DNA of 62,103 nucleotides from a virus, in IMG/VR virus record IMGVR_UViG_3300034104_002314, positions 1 to 62,103 of that record; one strand, written 5' to 3'. The notes beneath the pieces are model-generated. The model was given only the letters and a program-made list of their open reading frames with translations, ran no database searches and was not told the origin of the DNA. A program made the translations under genes and the position numbers. Of this stretch, positions 48,476-55,979 are shown in pieces (position 1 is the first letter of the stretch; each line of letters begins with the position of its first letter).

Positions 48476-48709
48476 ATTTTCATAGAAGTCTAGGACTTCA
48501 TATTTGTCTTTAAAGTGTATTACTTTAAAAATATTTTCTTCAAAATTATATCTTACAACAGACAGTGTATCAAGTGCCTTGTGAAAAGAACATGCTTTAC
48601 ACACTATACACTTACCTTTAGCACTTTTTATTTGATATTTTCTAGTGTTATCCTTAAATTTTTCTAATGGCTTTTCTATACCACAATTAAAGCATCTAAG
48701 AGTCTCCAT
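48458..48709 (-). CDS. Small zinc-finger-like protein, 83 aa
   Basis: From the chosen start the protein reads METLRCFNCGIEKPLEKF, then IKSAKGKCIVCKACSFH. Two Cys pairs (CFNC, CIVCKAC) about 27 residues apart would bind one zinc. The C-terminal half is beta-like and charged (VRYNFEENIFKVIHFKDKY). A longer reading exists to 48802, but its extra 31 residues have no such features and would overlap the upstream gene deeply. Starting at 48709 leaves a 14-base overlap with the 64-aa gene. Its last codons form one arm of the convergent terminator. It may bind nucleic acid, but no family is recognised. Confidence 0.6.
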   Translation of the reverse strand: METLRCFNCGIEKPLEKFKDNTRKYQIKSAKGKCIVCKACSFHKALDTLSVVRYNFEENIFKVIHFKDKYEVLDFYENEGGEL

Positions 48710-48890
48710 CTTCATCATCTTCACAACAGTCACATTCTTCTGACTCTTGTTGTCCATACTCATTATCAAACCAATCTCTAGCATCTTTTTTGTTAGGTTC
48801 ATCTATATCCCCTGATGCCATGGCTTCTGCTCCCGCAAGATAAGCCTCAATCATTGCTTTCCTAAATGTCACTGGATGCATCTGTGTCAA
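48696..48890 (-). CDS. Hypothetical acidic small protein, 64 aa
   Basis: No family recognised. It starts MTQMHPVTFRKAMIEAYLAG, a predicted helix, continues with AEAMASGDIDEPNKKDARDW and ends in an acidic Cys-containing tail (ESEECDCCEDDEDGDS). The start overlaps the end of the MazG-like gene by 29 bases and its end overlaps the zinc-finger gene by 14 bases, as is usual in this compact block. The reading frame is kept between two genes that need other frames, which is the main reason to accept it. Confidence 0.5.
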   Translation of the reverse strand: MTQMHPVTFRKAMIEAYLAGAEAMASGDIDEPNKKDARDWFDNEYGQQESEECDCCEDDEDGDS

Positions 48891-49269
48891 CTTTAATAAA
48901 CTTACTCAAATCTGGTCTAAAGTATCCAGGACCTTTAAGTATTTTTCCATCTTCTCTCAATACAGGTTTACCGTCATCACCTAACTTACTCATATTACTT
49001 TCTTGTATTTCATCAAATACCTCTTCTATAATATGCTGCATACCATGTTTAAGGATTGTACCACATAAAATATACAACTGGTCTCCTAAAGCATCTGCTA
49101 TTTCTACTAATGAGTTTTTGTCACATGCATCAAGATACTCATTATTTTCTTCAGCCATGAGTTTATGTCTAAGCACTACTTCATCTGGTCCTAAATTTTG
49201 TGGCCATGTTCCATTTTCCTGTCCAAAAGCTTCATGAAACTTTTTTACAGCTTGTAATTGTTTTTCCAT
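48862..49269 (-). CDS. MazG-like nucleotide pyrophosphohydrolase, 135 aa
   Basis: The all-alpha NTP-PPase pattern is clear: HKLMAEENNEYLDAC with Glu40, Glu41 and Glu44, then EIADALGDQLYILCG with Glu56, Asp59 and Asp63 as magnesium ligands. The C-terminus contains ESNMSKLGDDGKPVLREDGK and GPGYFRPDLSKF, typical of the phage and HisE-like branch. Such enzymes hydrolyse (d)NTPs to monophosphate and pyrophosphate. In phages they may clear aberrant nucleotides or lower host alarmone. The size fits single-domain members. It starts its own unit just after the terminator of the DUF932-like gene. Confidence 0.8.
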   Translation of the reverse strand: MEKQLQAVKKFHEAFGQENGTWPQNLGPDEVVLRHKLMAEENNEYLDACDKNSLVEIADALGDQLYILCGTILKHGMQHIIEEVFDEIQESNMSKLGDDGKPVLREDGKILKGPGYFRPDLSKFIKVDTDASSDI

Positions 49270-49283
49270 AATGTAAAGATAAA

Positions 49284-49313
49284 GAAAAAAAGGGGATACA
49301 TTTCTGCATCCCC
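49284..49313 (-). terminator. Rho-independent terminator after the DUF932-like gene
   Basis: On the minus strand GGGGAT (49313-49308) pairs with ATCCCC (49297-49292) around a 10-base loop and is followed by seven T. It lies 36 bases after the DUF932-like stop and just before the MazG-like start. Confidence 0.8.
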
Positions 49314-49348
49314 GATTGATTATTAACCCTGTTTAACAAAACAGGCTC

Positions 49349-50608
49349 CTAGAAAAAGTCAGGGGTGTTATCCTCTTCTTCTTCAATTTCATTAAAGTCA
49401 AGATCAAAATTATCTTCTTCAGCAAAAGCACCATCTAAGTTTTCTTCTACTATTACTGCTTGTTTAGTGGTTTCATTAAGATCAACTATGTCAAGTCTAA
49501 CTTCTTTACCCCATACTAAATCTTCAGCTTCAGTCTCAAACTTTTGACTTATAGCTTCAGTAACTTCCTCAGTAAATGTTTTATTTACTATAGGAGCTTC
49601 AAAAGTATTACCGGCTGGATCAGTATAGTTAACTATACCTTCTGCTTCAAATTGAATATGATCTTCTTCAGTTGGTTCAAGACTTAATACATCTTCCTCA
49701 GCTTCAGTAATATCTAGGATGATTTCCTCTGACTGGTGCAAATCATCTGCACAAATAGCCTCATCTTGCACCACTTCTTCTGAATTCTCTATTTCAGCAA
49801 TCTGATCAAGAATATTAGTTTGATTTGGATCTTCATATAAAGGATCTACAACTGGAATAAGAGGTATTTGTGTAACAACTGGTTGAACTGGTTGACTAAA
49901 GTCACAAATTGTCCCTATAAAGTAATGCAAGATTCTTTGGTCTTCCATCCAAGTTTTAGGATGTGATGACTGAAGTGCATTAGTTACAAAGTTATAGAAA
50001 GCCCATAAGCTATCAGTATTCTTAAATACTTGTTGTGGTCTCTTCATTTGATCCCTAATCATACTAGCTTGCTCAGTTGTAAGAATCTCATACTCAGCAA
50101 ATAACACACCCAAAAGCTGAGACTGTTTTCTTCTATTTAGAGTAACTAATTCCATAGCAACTTTATCAGCACATAGCTGATTATAATACATATATGCATT
50201 GGTGATATAATCATCAATAGTCTGTTTTACTTCTGTATCTGCAGTACCTGTGTGTTTTCTAACCCAGCTACCTACTTCTCCAGAAATCATAACAGAACCA
50301 CTGTTGTTGATATAAGCACCAACTACACATTTAAACTTTACTTGTTTATTATAACTGTTTGTCCATGCAAACATCATTGACAACTCAGGGTCATTATTAA
50401 AATGTAATTTATAAATTCCCTGGGCAATTTGTCCATCAGCAGTACATCTGTACTCCTCTTCTACAATTCCAAACCCTGCATTAGCAAGGGCTTGATAAGC
50501 ATAATCAATAACAAACTGGTGACTAATCACCGTATAAGTGGTACCATGATTTGGTAGTGGTACACTTATTAAGTTTGTTTTTGTTGTGTTTTGTATTTTC
50601 TTTGGCAT
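49349..50608 (-). CDS. DUF932-like phage protein, 419 aa
   Basis: Residues ~1-240 resemble the DUF932 (phage/plasmid-like) family: strands such as TYTVISHQFVIDYAYQALAN, then MMFAWTNSYNKQVKFKCVVG with the family's N-S-x-x motif, SGEVGSWVRKHTG, and helices ending KTWMEDQRILHYFIGT. The last ~170 residues are acidic and low-complexity (EEVVQDEAICADDLHQSEE; EEIEEEEDNTPDFF), like the tail of the 444-aa gene. DUF932 has no assigned biochemical function. The gene directly abuts the DNA polymerase gene (start 50608, polymerase stop 50609), so they are co-transcribed and a replication-linked role is inferred. Confidence 0.55.
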   Translation of the reverse strand: MPKKIQNTTKTNLISVPLPNHGTTYTVISHQFVIDYAYQALANAGFGIVEEEYRCTADGQIAQGIYKLHFNNDPELSMMFAWTNSYNKQVKFKCVVGAYINNSGSVMISGEVGSWVRKHTGTADTEVKQTIDDYITNAYMYYNQLCADKVAMELVTLNRRKQSQLLGVLFAEYEILTTEQASMIRDQMKRPQQVFKNTDSLWAFYNFVTNALQSSHPKTWMEDQRILHYFIGTICDFSQPVQPVVTQIPLIPVVDPLYEDPNQTNILDQIAEIENSEEVVQDEAICADDLHQSEEIILDITEAEEDVLSLEPTEEDHIQFEAEGIVNYTDPAGNTFEAPIVNKTFTEEVTEAISQKFETEAEDLVWGKEVRLDIVDLNETTKQAVIVEENLDGAFAEEDNFDLDFNEIEEEEDNTPDFF

Positions 50609-52522
50609 TTAAAATAAACTTAATTGATTTACATTTGGTTCTAAACCTTCTATTTCTTTCTTAATATTCTCAAGATAGTACTTGTAATTAACCTCATACT
50701 CATCAAAATCCATATCATCTATGTGGTTAATATAAATTTGCTGAAGCCATTTACCAGCCTCAATATTTATCTCTCTACCATCAGACTTATTAATCTTCAT
50801 GATCTTAGATCCCGTATTACATACATAATATCTTAGGGTGTGTTGTAATTCTTTTTCAGTATACACACCATTCTTAATACATCTCTCTACATATTTCCAA
50901 TCACCCTTAATCTTCTTGCCTCCACAGTAATCAAAGATATTTCTGTTGGATTTAAGATAGTCTTCAGGCTGGATACCTTCTACAAAATATGCATGTAAAG
51001 CTTTAGGTATAACTAAAAAACTCTTGTTTTTATGCAGAGCCAAGTCAGCATACTCAAATCTACCTTTACATTTAGACTTACCATCCTCAGTAACAGCAAT
51101 ATAATTATTTACATCACCTAGTACTAGTTTACTGTATGTATCATGCTCTAGTTGAAGATTAGTCATCCTCTCCCATATCTTACAGATTTCCATATATTTA
51201 TCCATCTGGTCTCTTGGAATCATTGTTTCCAAACCATCTGTATTTTGCATTAGAGGAATAGATCCGGGGATACCTTCACAAATCATCTCATACAACATAG
51301 TAAGACTAAGCTGACCATTGATAGTAATCTTCATAGTAAACTCTGGGTCATATAGGAAACTATTCTCATCATTGCTGAGACCATATGTAGAATTCAAGAT
51401 AATCTTATATACATAATTTTTTGGGTCCTTTTTAGGTATGATTGTTCTTTCATCAAAGAACCATTCATACTGAGTACAGAATTCCTCTTGTGGTAAATGT
51501 GCCGGAGCCCATCTGTTTCTAATAGCTAGATTAGGATAAAAACTTGTAACATCTGAAGTCATTATAACCATATCTTCATTAGAGTTATATACCTTACTTG
51601 TTCTAGCACCATGAATACCACCCAGACCATAATCTGTTTTAACTCCCTTATATTGTACAGAATACTTAAATCCACCTTTTGTTTCTCCAGTATTGATTAC
51701 TACATCCTGGAACTTTTTCAGAAGATGCTGGAATGTTGCTGTCTCAAAACTTATGTAAGGTAGTATGATATCTTTTACAACAATCTGCTCCCTCTTAGTT
51801 CTCATCTGACGGAGATCATATTTCTTGATACCAGTTTGTTTACTAAGGAAATGTAGAAACAACTCTTTAGCTATCCTTGGCTCAGAGGCTGAGAACAAAT
51901 CTATACCATATTCCATAGTTAGTGCTCTTCTCAATTCTATCTGACCCTTACTTAAACTCATTATTTGTTTAGTAGACCGGACATCATTAATACAGTAGTT
52001 TACTATAGATGCTATTTGACCTTCTGTAACTTCAGCATAGTGTGGAATTGGCATGTCTTTTATGTTCTTCCAATCCATTGTATACTGAATCCACTTCAGG
52101 CTTGATCTTTTAGCAGCATTATCCCAGTGATTTAGTTTAAATACATCTATCTGTCTAATACTTAACTCTCTAGAACCAAATTCAGCAAACTCACCATTAT
52201 TACTTCTTTGAATAGTAGCTTGTGCTTTCTGATAAATAAATCTAGCAATAGTCTCACCATCTTGTTCCAGTAACTGTTCTTTATTCCGGAGAATATGTTC
52301 AGTAATCTGGCTGTCAAATGCAAGACCATTAAAGCTAACATGCCACTCATCAAGAGTTATATTTCTCTCAAGGAATGTTACTAGTTCTAGTATATCATTT
52401 TGTGATTTGTGACAGATAAAAACTTCTCTGTGCTCAGACTTTACATCTTCAAAGACTCCCAAAAAACAATTGGATAAAGTCTCCCAGTCCATGACCCAAT
52501 GGGTTCTATTTACATTTTTCAT
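50609..52522 (-). CDS. Family B DNA polymerase with 3'-5' exonuclease, 637 aa
   Basis: All exonuclease motifs are visible: ExoI MDWET (Asp12, Glu14), ExoII FNGLAFD (Asp70), ExoIII YCIND (Tyr176, Asp180). The polymerase motifs follow: motif A SDVTSFYPN (Asp324), motif B KIILNSTYG (Lys372-Gly380) and motif C MQNTDGLE (Asp428). GGIHGA at 301-306 precedes motif A, as in related small polymerases. Only about 45 residues separate motifs A and B, so the fingers are short. Motif C has Asn where many enzymes have the first Asp, while the essential second Asp is kept. At 637 aa it is compact. It would replicate the phage genome with the primase in the same block. Confidence 0.92.
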   Translation of the reverse strand: MKNVNRTHWVMDWETLSNCFLGVFEDVKSEHREVFICHKSQNDILELVTFLERNITLDEWHVSFNGLAFDSQITEHILRNKEQLLEQDGETIARFIYQKAQATIQRSNNGEFAEFGSRELSIRQIDVFKLNHWDNAAKRSSLKWIQYTMDWKNIKDMPIPHYAEVTEGQIASIVNYCINDVRSTKQIMSLSKGQIELRRALTMEYGIDLFSASEPRIAKELFLHFLSKQTGIKKYDLRQMRTKREQIVVKDIILPYISFETATFQHLLKKFQDVVINTGETKGGFKYSVQYKGVKTDYGLGGIHGARTSKVYNSNEDMVIMTSDVTSFYPNLAIRNRWAPAHLPQEEFCTQYEWFFDERTIIPKKDPKNYVYKIILNSTYGLSNDENSFLYDPEFTMKITINGQLSLTMLYEMICEGIPGSIPLMQNTDGLETMIPRDQMDKYMEICKIWERMTNLQLEHDTYSKLVLGDVNNYIAVTEDGKSKCKGRFEYADLALHKNKSFLVIPKALHAYFVEGIQPEDYLKSNRNIFDYCGGKKIKGDWKYVERCIKNGVYTEKELQHTLRYYVCNTGSKIMKINKSDGREINIEAGKWLQQIYINHIDDMDFDEYEVNYKYYLENIKKEIEGLEPNVNQLSLF

Positions 52523-52561
52523 ATTTTAGTTCAGTTAAGCTGTTCCCCCGTTTAATTAAAT

Positions 52562-52594
52562 AAAAAAAGAGGATGCTTGGTACACACCCTCTTT
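52562..52594 (-). terminator. Rho-independent terminator after the 116-aa gene
   Basis: On the minus strand AAAGAGG (52594-52588) pairs with CCTCTTT (52572-52566) around a 15-base loop, and the T run extends to 52562. It separates the 116-aa gene from the DNA polymerase gene. Confidence 0.7.
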
Positions 52595-52612
52595 CTAGGT
52601 TTTTGGAGTTGT

Positions 52613-52963
52613 TTAAGCTTGCTCAGCCATAAACTTCTTGTAATTAAACTTTGTATTTACTGCAAACAGTTTAATTAATTCCTCTATTGCATTTTTATCT
52701 TCTAGATAGAACTCTTGAAATACTTCAATCTTGTGTCTCTCTTGTTTCATACCTTTTGTACCAGCTACCGGTTGACCATAGTCATCTACTTTTGGTAACA
52801 TATGTAATGACACTTTTCTAATCTTAGAAATCACTACAAATACCTTAGTATCTGGATCAAAAATACATTCTACATAAGGACAAGATTCAGTAATAGGAAT
52901 CATTCTAAAAGTTTGCTTATCATTCCATGTGGATTGTACAAGCATCATTGTGTTTTCACTCAT
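52613..52963 (-). CDS. Hypothetical protein, 116 aa
   Basis: Not recognised. The N-terminal ~55 residues look beta-rich (FRMIPITESCPYVECIFD, then KVFVVISKIRKVSLHMLP), followed by a basic linker (GTKGMKQERHKI) and a C-terminal helix (NAIEELIKLFAVNTKFNYKK). No catalytic motif or membrane segment is seen. It lies 19 bases after the 190-aa gene and before a terminator, next to the DNA polymerase. A small DNA-binding accessory factor would fit the context, but the sequence does not prove it. Confidence 0.6.
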   Translation of the reverse strand: MSENTMMLVQSTWNDKQTFRMIPITESCPYVECIFDPDTKVFVVISKIRKVSLHMLPKVDDYGQPVAGTKGMKQERHKIEVFQEFYLEDKNAIEELIKLFAVNTKFNYKKFMAEQA

Positions 52964-52982
52964 TGTTAGTTGGTTTTAATTT

Positions 52983-53555
52983 TTACAAATTTACTGTTTT
53001 TTCTATACTTTCCAAGTTTGCAAGTTCTAATACTAAATTTTCCCTTTCAAAATTTGGTTTGTCACATAGCTCACCTACTGACTTTACCAGTTCAACAGGT
53101 ACATCCAGCAACTCCGCATATAACTTAAAATGAGGAATAGGAAATAAATAACTATTTACATAATAATAATTACCACTATTGCTATCAAAGAAATCCAGTA
53201 TTCTACGCTTTATTTTTATATCCATTTTGCTATACCTACCATTTATAAAATGGTCCCAATCATCACTCAAATCAGAAAAATCAAATGTGAATACACTTGT
53301 CACAGCATCAGCCTTAACATAATCACAAAGTCTAGAGTGTCTCAATAAGACATTCTTTTCAAAGTTAATATACTCAGCATCAGTGCGGCTGTGATAAACA
53401 CATATTAATTTCATATCCTCAGTGGTAAGTGTATTCCCCCAAGAAACATAAGTTTCCTTTGGTACTACACTTGTGCCCCTTTTAATGTCCAAGAGCGGAT
53501 ATAAAAATATCTTGGACTTCTGAAAGTACTTCTTATAAAGCGTGCTAATAACCAT
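52983..53555 (-). CDS. Hypothetical protein of the replication block, 190 aa
   Basis: Family not recognised by function. The opening KIFLYPLLDIKRGTSVVPKE followed by TYVSW is, as I recall, a feature shared with uncharacterised proteins of other crAss-like phages. The middle has a helical, Lys-rich segment (YSKMDIKIKRRILDFFD) and the end is helical (LVKSVGELCDKPNFERENL). No nuclease, ATPase or zinc motif is seen. It starts 3 bases after the exonuclease stop, so it is probably co-translated with it. Confidence 0.65.
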   Translation of the reverse strand: MVISTLYKKYFQKSKIFLYPLLDIKRGTSVVPKETYVSWGNTLTTEDMKLICVYHSRTDAEYINFEKNVLLRHSRLCDYVKADAVTSVFTFDFSDLSDDWDHFINGRYSKMDIKIKRRILDFFDSNSGNYYYVNSYLFPIPHFKLYAELLDVPVELVKSVGELCDKPNFERENLVLELANLESIEKTVNL

Positions 53556-53558
53556 AAA

Positions 53559-54545
53559 CTACAATTTAATATTACCTACTGCTAAGTCATATGGTAGGTC
53601 ATATCTCTTCTGTACATAGTGCCATTTTGCTATTTCCAATACAGATCTGAAGTCACCTTTCCATTGACTCATTGTTTCATGTGAGACTTGGAAAGGATAA
53701 ACTAAATTGTATTTGTCAATTACAATAAAGGTTACTTGAACTTGCCAGTCTTTACTATCTGGTTTGTCTTTCAAGAATTTATCTGAAGCTAGAATAGTAT
53801 AGATAACTGCTTGTATCCAATACTTGTAGTATTCAACAGATTCAGGAAAATCTTGTACAGACTTACCAGTTGTTTTGAGGTCATTGATAAAAATTATCCT
53901 TGCCTCGTTGTCAACAACAACATTGTCAAGTACTCCGTGTAAACCAAAAGGTAATTTGTCATGGTCAACCTTAATATACAACTCATTATAGGTTTCAATG
54001 TGGGTGTCTTCCTCATTCTTGTCTAGTGCTAATAAAGTTCTTATATCTTTATTACTCTTTAGTGTTTCTACCTGTGCTTTGCAGCCATCCAAAGTAGGTT
54101 GATCTACTATTGATTTGTCTAGACTATTCTTAAGGAATTCAAAATACTCTTTGTGTTCATCAGTGAGAATCTTGTCAAGTCTTTGCTGATCTGTCTTAAG
54201 ATTCTGATAAAGATTTGCTGTAAGTAGCTGTGTGAGTATATCTGTTGAGTAGTCTTCCAAAAGTAATGAATTATTTGCAACTGACAAGTGAATTCTAAAA
54301 ATATTATCAATAATTTTCTTTGGGTTATCACTTGGTAGTTTACCTGGCATACTAAGAAATTTATCATCATAGGTCTCAGGTTCAAACAGTAAACAGTGCA
54401 GGACACTCCCCCCTATGAGGTGAGCATCCTTACTGTCTTCTCTCTGGTTGAGCACATAATGATTGTAAAAAGCAGCGGGAGAATAAAGTAACTTATTCAA
54501 CCCACTGTAGCTAAAATAAAATTTCTTCTGATAGAATCTTTCCAT
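53559..54545 (-). CDS. RecB-like PD-(D/E)XK exonuclease, 328 aa
   Basis: The chosen start gives MERFYQKKFYFSYSGLNKLL. An upstream ATG at 54572 would overlap the preceding gene by 23 bases. Motifs in order: GGSVLHCLLFEP (~45-56), the helix-1 motif; LHGVLDNVVV with Asp207; FINDLKTTGKS with Asp222 and Lys224; then ESVEYYKYWIQAVIYTI with the Q-x-x-x-Y helix at Gln245. This is the catalytic set of the Cas4/RecB/exonuclease VIII group. It likely resects DNA ends for phage recombination or degrades host DNA. It starts 4 bases after the 444-aa gene. Confidence 0.82.
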   Translation of the reverse strand: MERFYQKKFYFSYSGLNKLLYSPAAFYNHYVLNQREDSKDAHLIGGSVLHCLLFEPETYDDKFLSMPGKLPSDNPKKIIDNIFRIHLSVANNSLLLEDYSTDILTQLLTANLYQNLKTDQQRLDKILTDEHKEYFEFLKNSLDKSIVDQPTLDGCKAQVETLKSNKDIRTLLALDKNEEDTHIETYNELYIKVDHDKLPFGLHGVLDNVVVDNEARIIFINDLKTTGKSVQDFPESVEYYKYWIQAVIYTILASDKFLKDKPDSKDWQVQVTFIVIDKYNLVYPFQVSHETMSQWKGDFRSVLEIAKWHYVQKRYDLPYDLAVGNIKL

Positions 54546-54549
54546 TTCA

Positions 54550-55884
54550 TCAGAACCATTCAAAGTCATCATCTTTAGTTTGTGTTGTTGGATTAATATC
54601 TATTTCTTCTTCAGGTTCCTGGCTTTCCTCTTCTAATGCTATTAACTCTGACTTGAGTTCATTTCTAACAATATTAGTAAATGCATCTTCTATGTCTTCA
54701 TCAGCTAGTTCTTCCTCCTGTGCAGGCTCATTGCACACATCAGCAACGCCAGCCACCCCTGGAGACAAAGTGTTAAGATCAGCAAGGTCTCCATGAAATT
54801 CAGCTATCTCTACACCACCCTCTGGAACAAAATCTGGGAGCTCTTCATAAACATAGTTAGTATTAAGTAACTGCAGAGTTTCTTCATTAACAGTTACACT
54901 TTTTACTTTGAAAAATGTACTGTTTCCTCTTCTACCAAGTTCATCAGAATAATGCTTCATAAGAACATCTATTTTATCTGTATCAAGGACATCTTTGTTA
55001 ATAAGAGCCTTCATGATATCATCTACACTGGTATCCATGTTGCTTTTACTTTTACCTAGATAACTAAGTAAAGACTTGAAATTCACATGGTTCTTAGTAT
55101 GACAGTTGTACATTTTGCCAGCATGATCCTTAAATAACATTTCAAGATACAACAAACTATCTATATAATTACAATTAGCCATAATCTCCATTGCAAGTAC
55201 ATGATTGTCTGAATCTGAGCTCTTAAACATGTCAGAAATCTGTTGGAACATAGTTGCATCTATAGTAGCAGCATCATCACCATTAATGTGTTTAATCAAC
55301 TTACTCTCATCATAAATATCCAGGGTTAAGATATCTGGAAACAAATCTGTGTGATCACTGTCTACTGAATAATATACACTAGAGTGTCTAGAAATACTAT
55401 TATAAGTGTATCTTTTTACAGCTGCTAATTCTGAATTTCTTAACTGACCAGCTGCAGAATAATCTATAATAACTACATCTTCAGTATAAAACTCTAAAGC
55501 TTGTGTAAGATTTTCTTTATAATAATCATCTATTACAAGTTCAGGGTCTAGAAGAATAGCTCTAACAGCTGAAGTTTGTATAGAATAATACCAAGCTCCA
55601 CTTGTAATCTTATCTTTAGTATTCTTACCAGCAAAGATATGTGTAGCATCATTTATATTTCTGACAGTTTTAATACCATGTTGCAAAGATAAGTCTTTTA
55701 GTTTTACTCTAGGTATATTAACCCCCGGTAGAAAATAAAGCTTATCTCCTTTTGACGGGGTGTAATCCTTATCAGTTGCAGTTACTATGTTTGTACTACT
55801 ATCAGCACAATATAAAGGTTCAACCTTTATGATTAGCTCATTGGACATTGCATCTACTTCATAAATATGTAAGTATGTTTTCAT
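54550..55884 (-). CDS. Uncharacterised protein with a shared DNH module, 444 aa
   Basis: No known enzyme recognised. Residues ~48-90 (LYFLPGVNIPRVKLKDLSL, then IKTVRNINDATHIFAGKN) have a faint BRCT-like rhythm. Residues ~219-262 contain MFKSSDSDNHVLAMEIMANC followed by LLYLEMLF, which matches a segment of the 139-aa protein at 59406-59825 (LQSEDADNHLIAFESLKN, then ELLVLYKY). The last ~85 residues are acidic and disordered-looking (EEELADEDIEDAFTN), with a short EWF end that could be a partner-binding tail. It lies between the AAA+ ATPase and the exonuclease, suggesting a role in DNA replication or repair. Confidence 0.6.
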   Translation of the reverse strand: MKTYLHIYEVDAMSNELIIKVEPLYCADSSTNIVTATDKDYTPSKGDKLYFLPGVNIPRVKLKDLSLQHGIKTVRNINDATHIFAGKNTKDKITSGAWYYSIQTSAVRAILLDPELVIDDYYKENLTQALEFYTEDVVIIDYSAAGQLRNSELAAVKRYTYNSISRHSSVYYSVDSDHTDLFPDILTLDIYDESKLIKHINGDDAATIDATMFQQISDMFKSSDSDNHVLAMEIMANCNYIDSLLYLEMLFKDHAGKMYNCHTKNHVNFKSLLSYLGKSKSNMDTSVDDIMKALINKDVLDTDKIDVLMKHYSDELGRRGNSTFFKVKSVTVNEETLQLLNTNYVYEELPDFVPEGGVEIAEFHGDLADLNTLSPGVAGVADVCNEPAQEEELADEDIEDAFTNIVRNELKSELIALEEESQEPEEEIDINPTTQTKDDDFEWF

Positions 55885-55901
55885 TCTTTTAAGTTTAATA
55901 A

Positions 55902-55919
55902 GGGGAGTTTTATCTCCCC
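55902..55919 (-). terminator. Hairpin, weak terminator after the AAA+ ATPase gene
   Basis: On the minus strand GGGGAG (55919-55914) pairs with CTCCCC (55907-55902) around ATAAAA, followed by TTATTAAA. The T tract is poor. A second hairpin (AGTTCC with GGAACT) lies at 55942-55963 with no T run. The pair sits between the ATPase stop and the 444-aa start. Confidence 0.5.
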
Positions 55920-55979
55920 CTATGTTTGTTTTAATTAAATTCTAAGTTCCTTTTGGTGGGGAACTGCTTGATGTTTGCT

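Noticed and set aside
48710-48802. Longer start for the zinc-finger gene
   Set aside because: The extra 31 residues overlap the 64-aa gene in another frame and have no conserved-looking sequence.
52983-52991. TAAATTTG on the minus strand as promoter of the 116-aa gene
   Set aside because: It matches TAnnTTTG but is made of the last codons of the 190-aa gene with no upstream -33 element, so chance is as likely.
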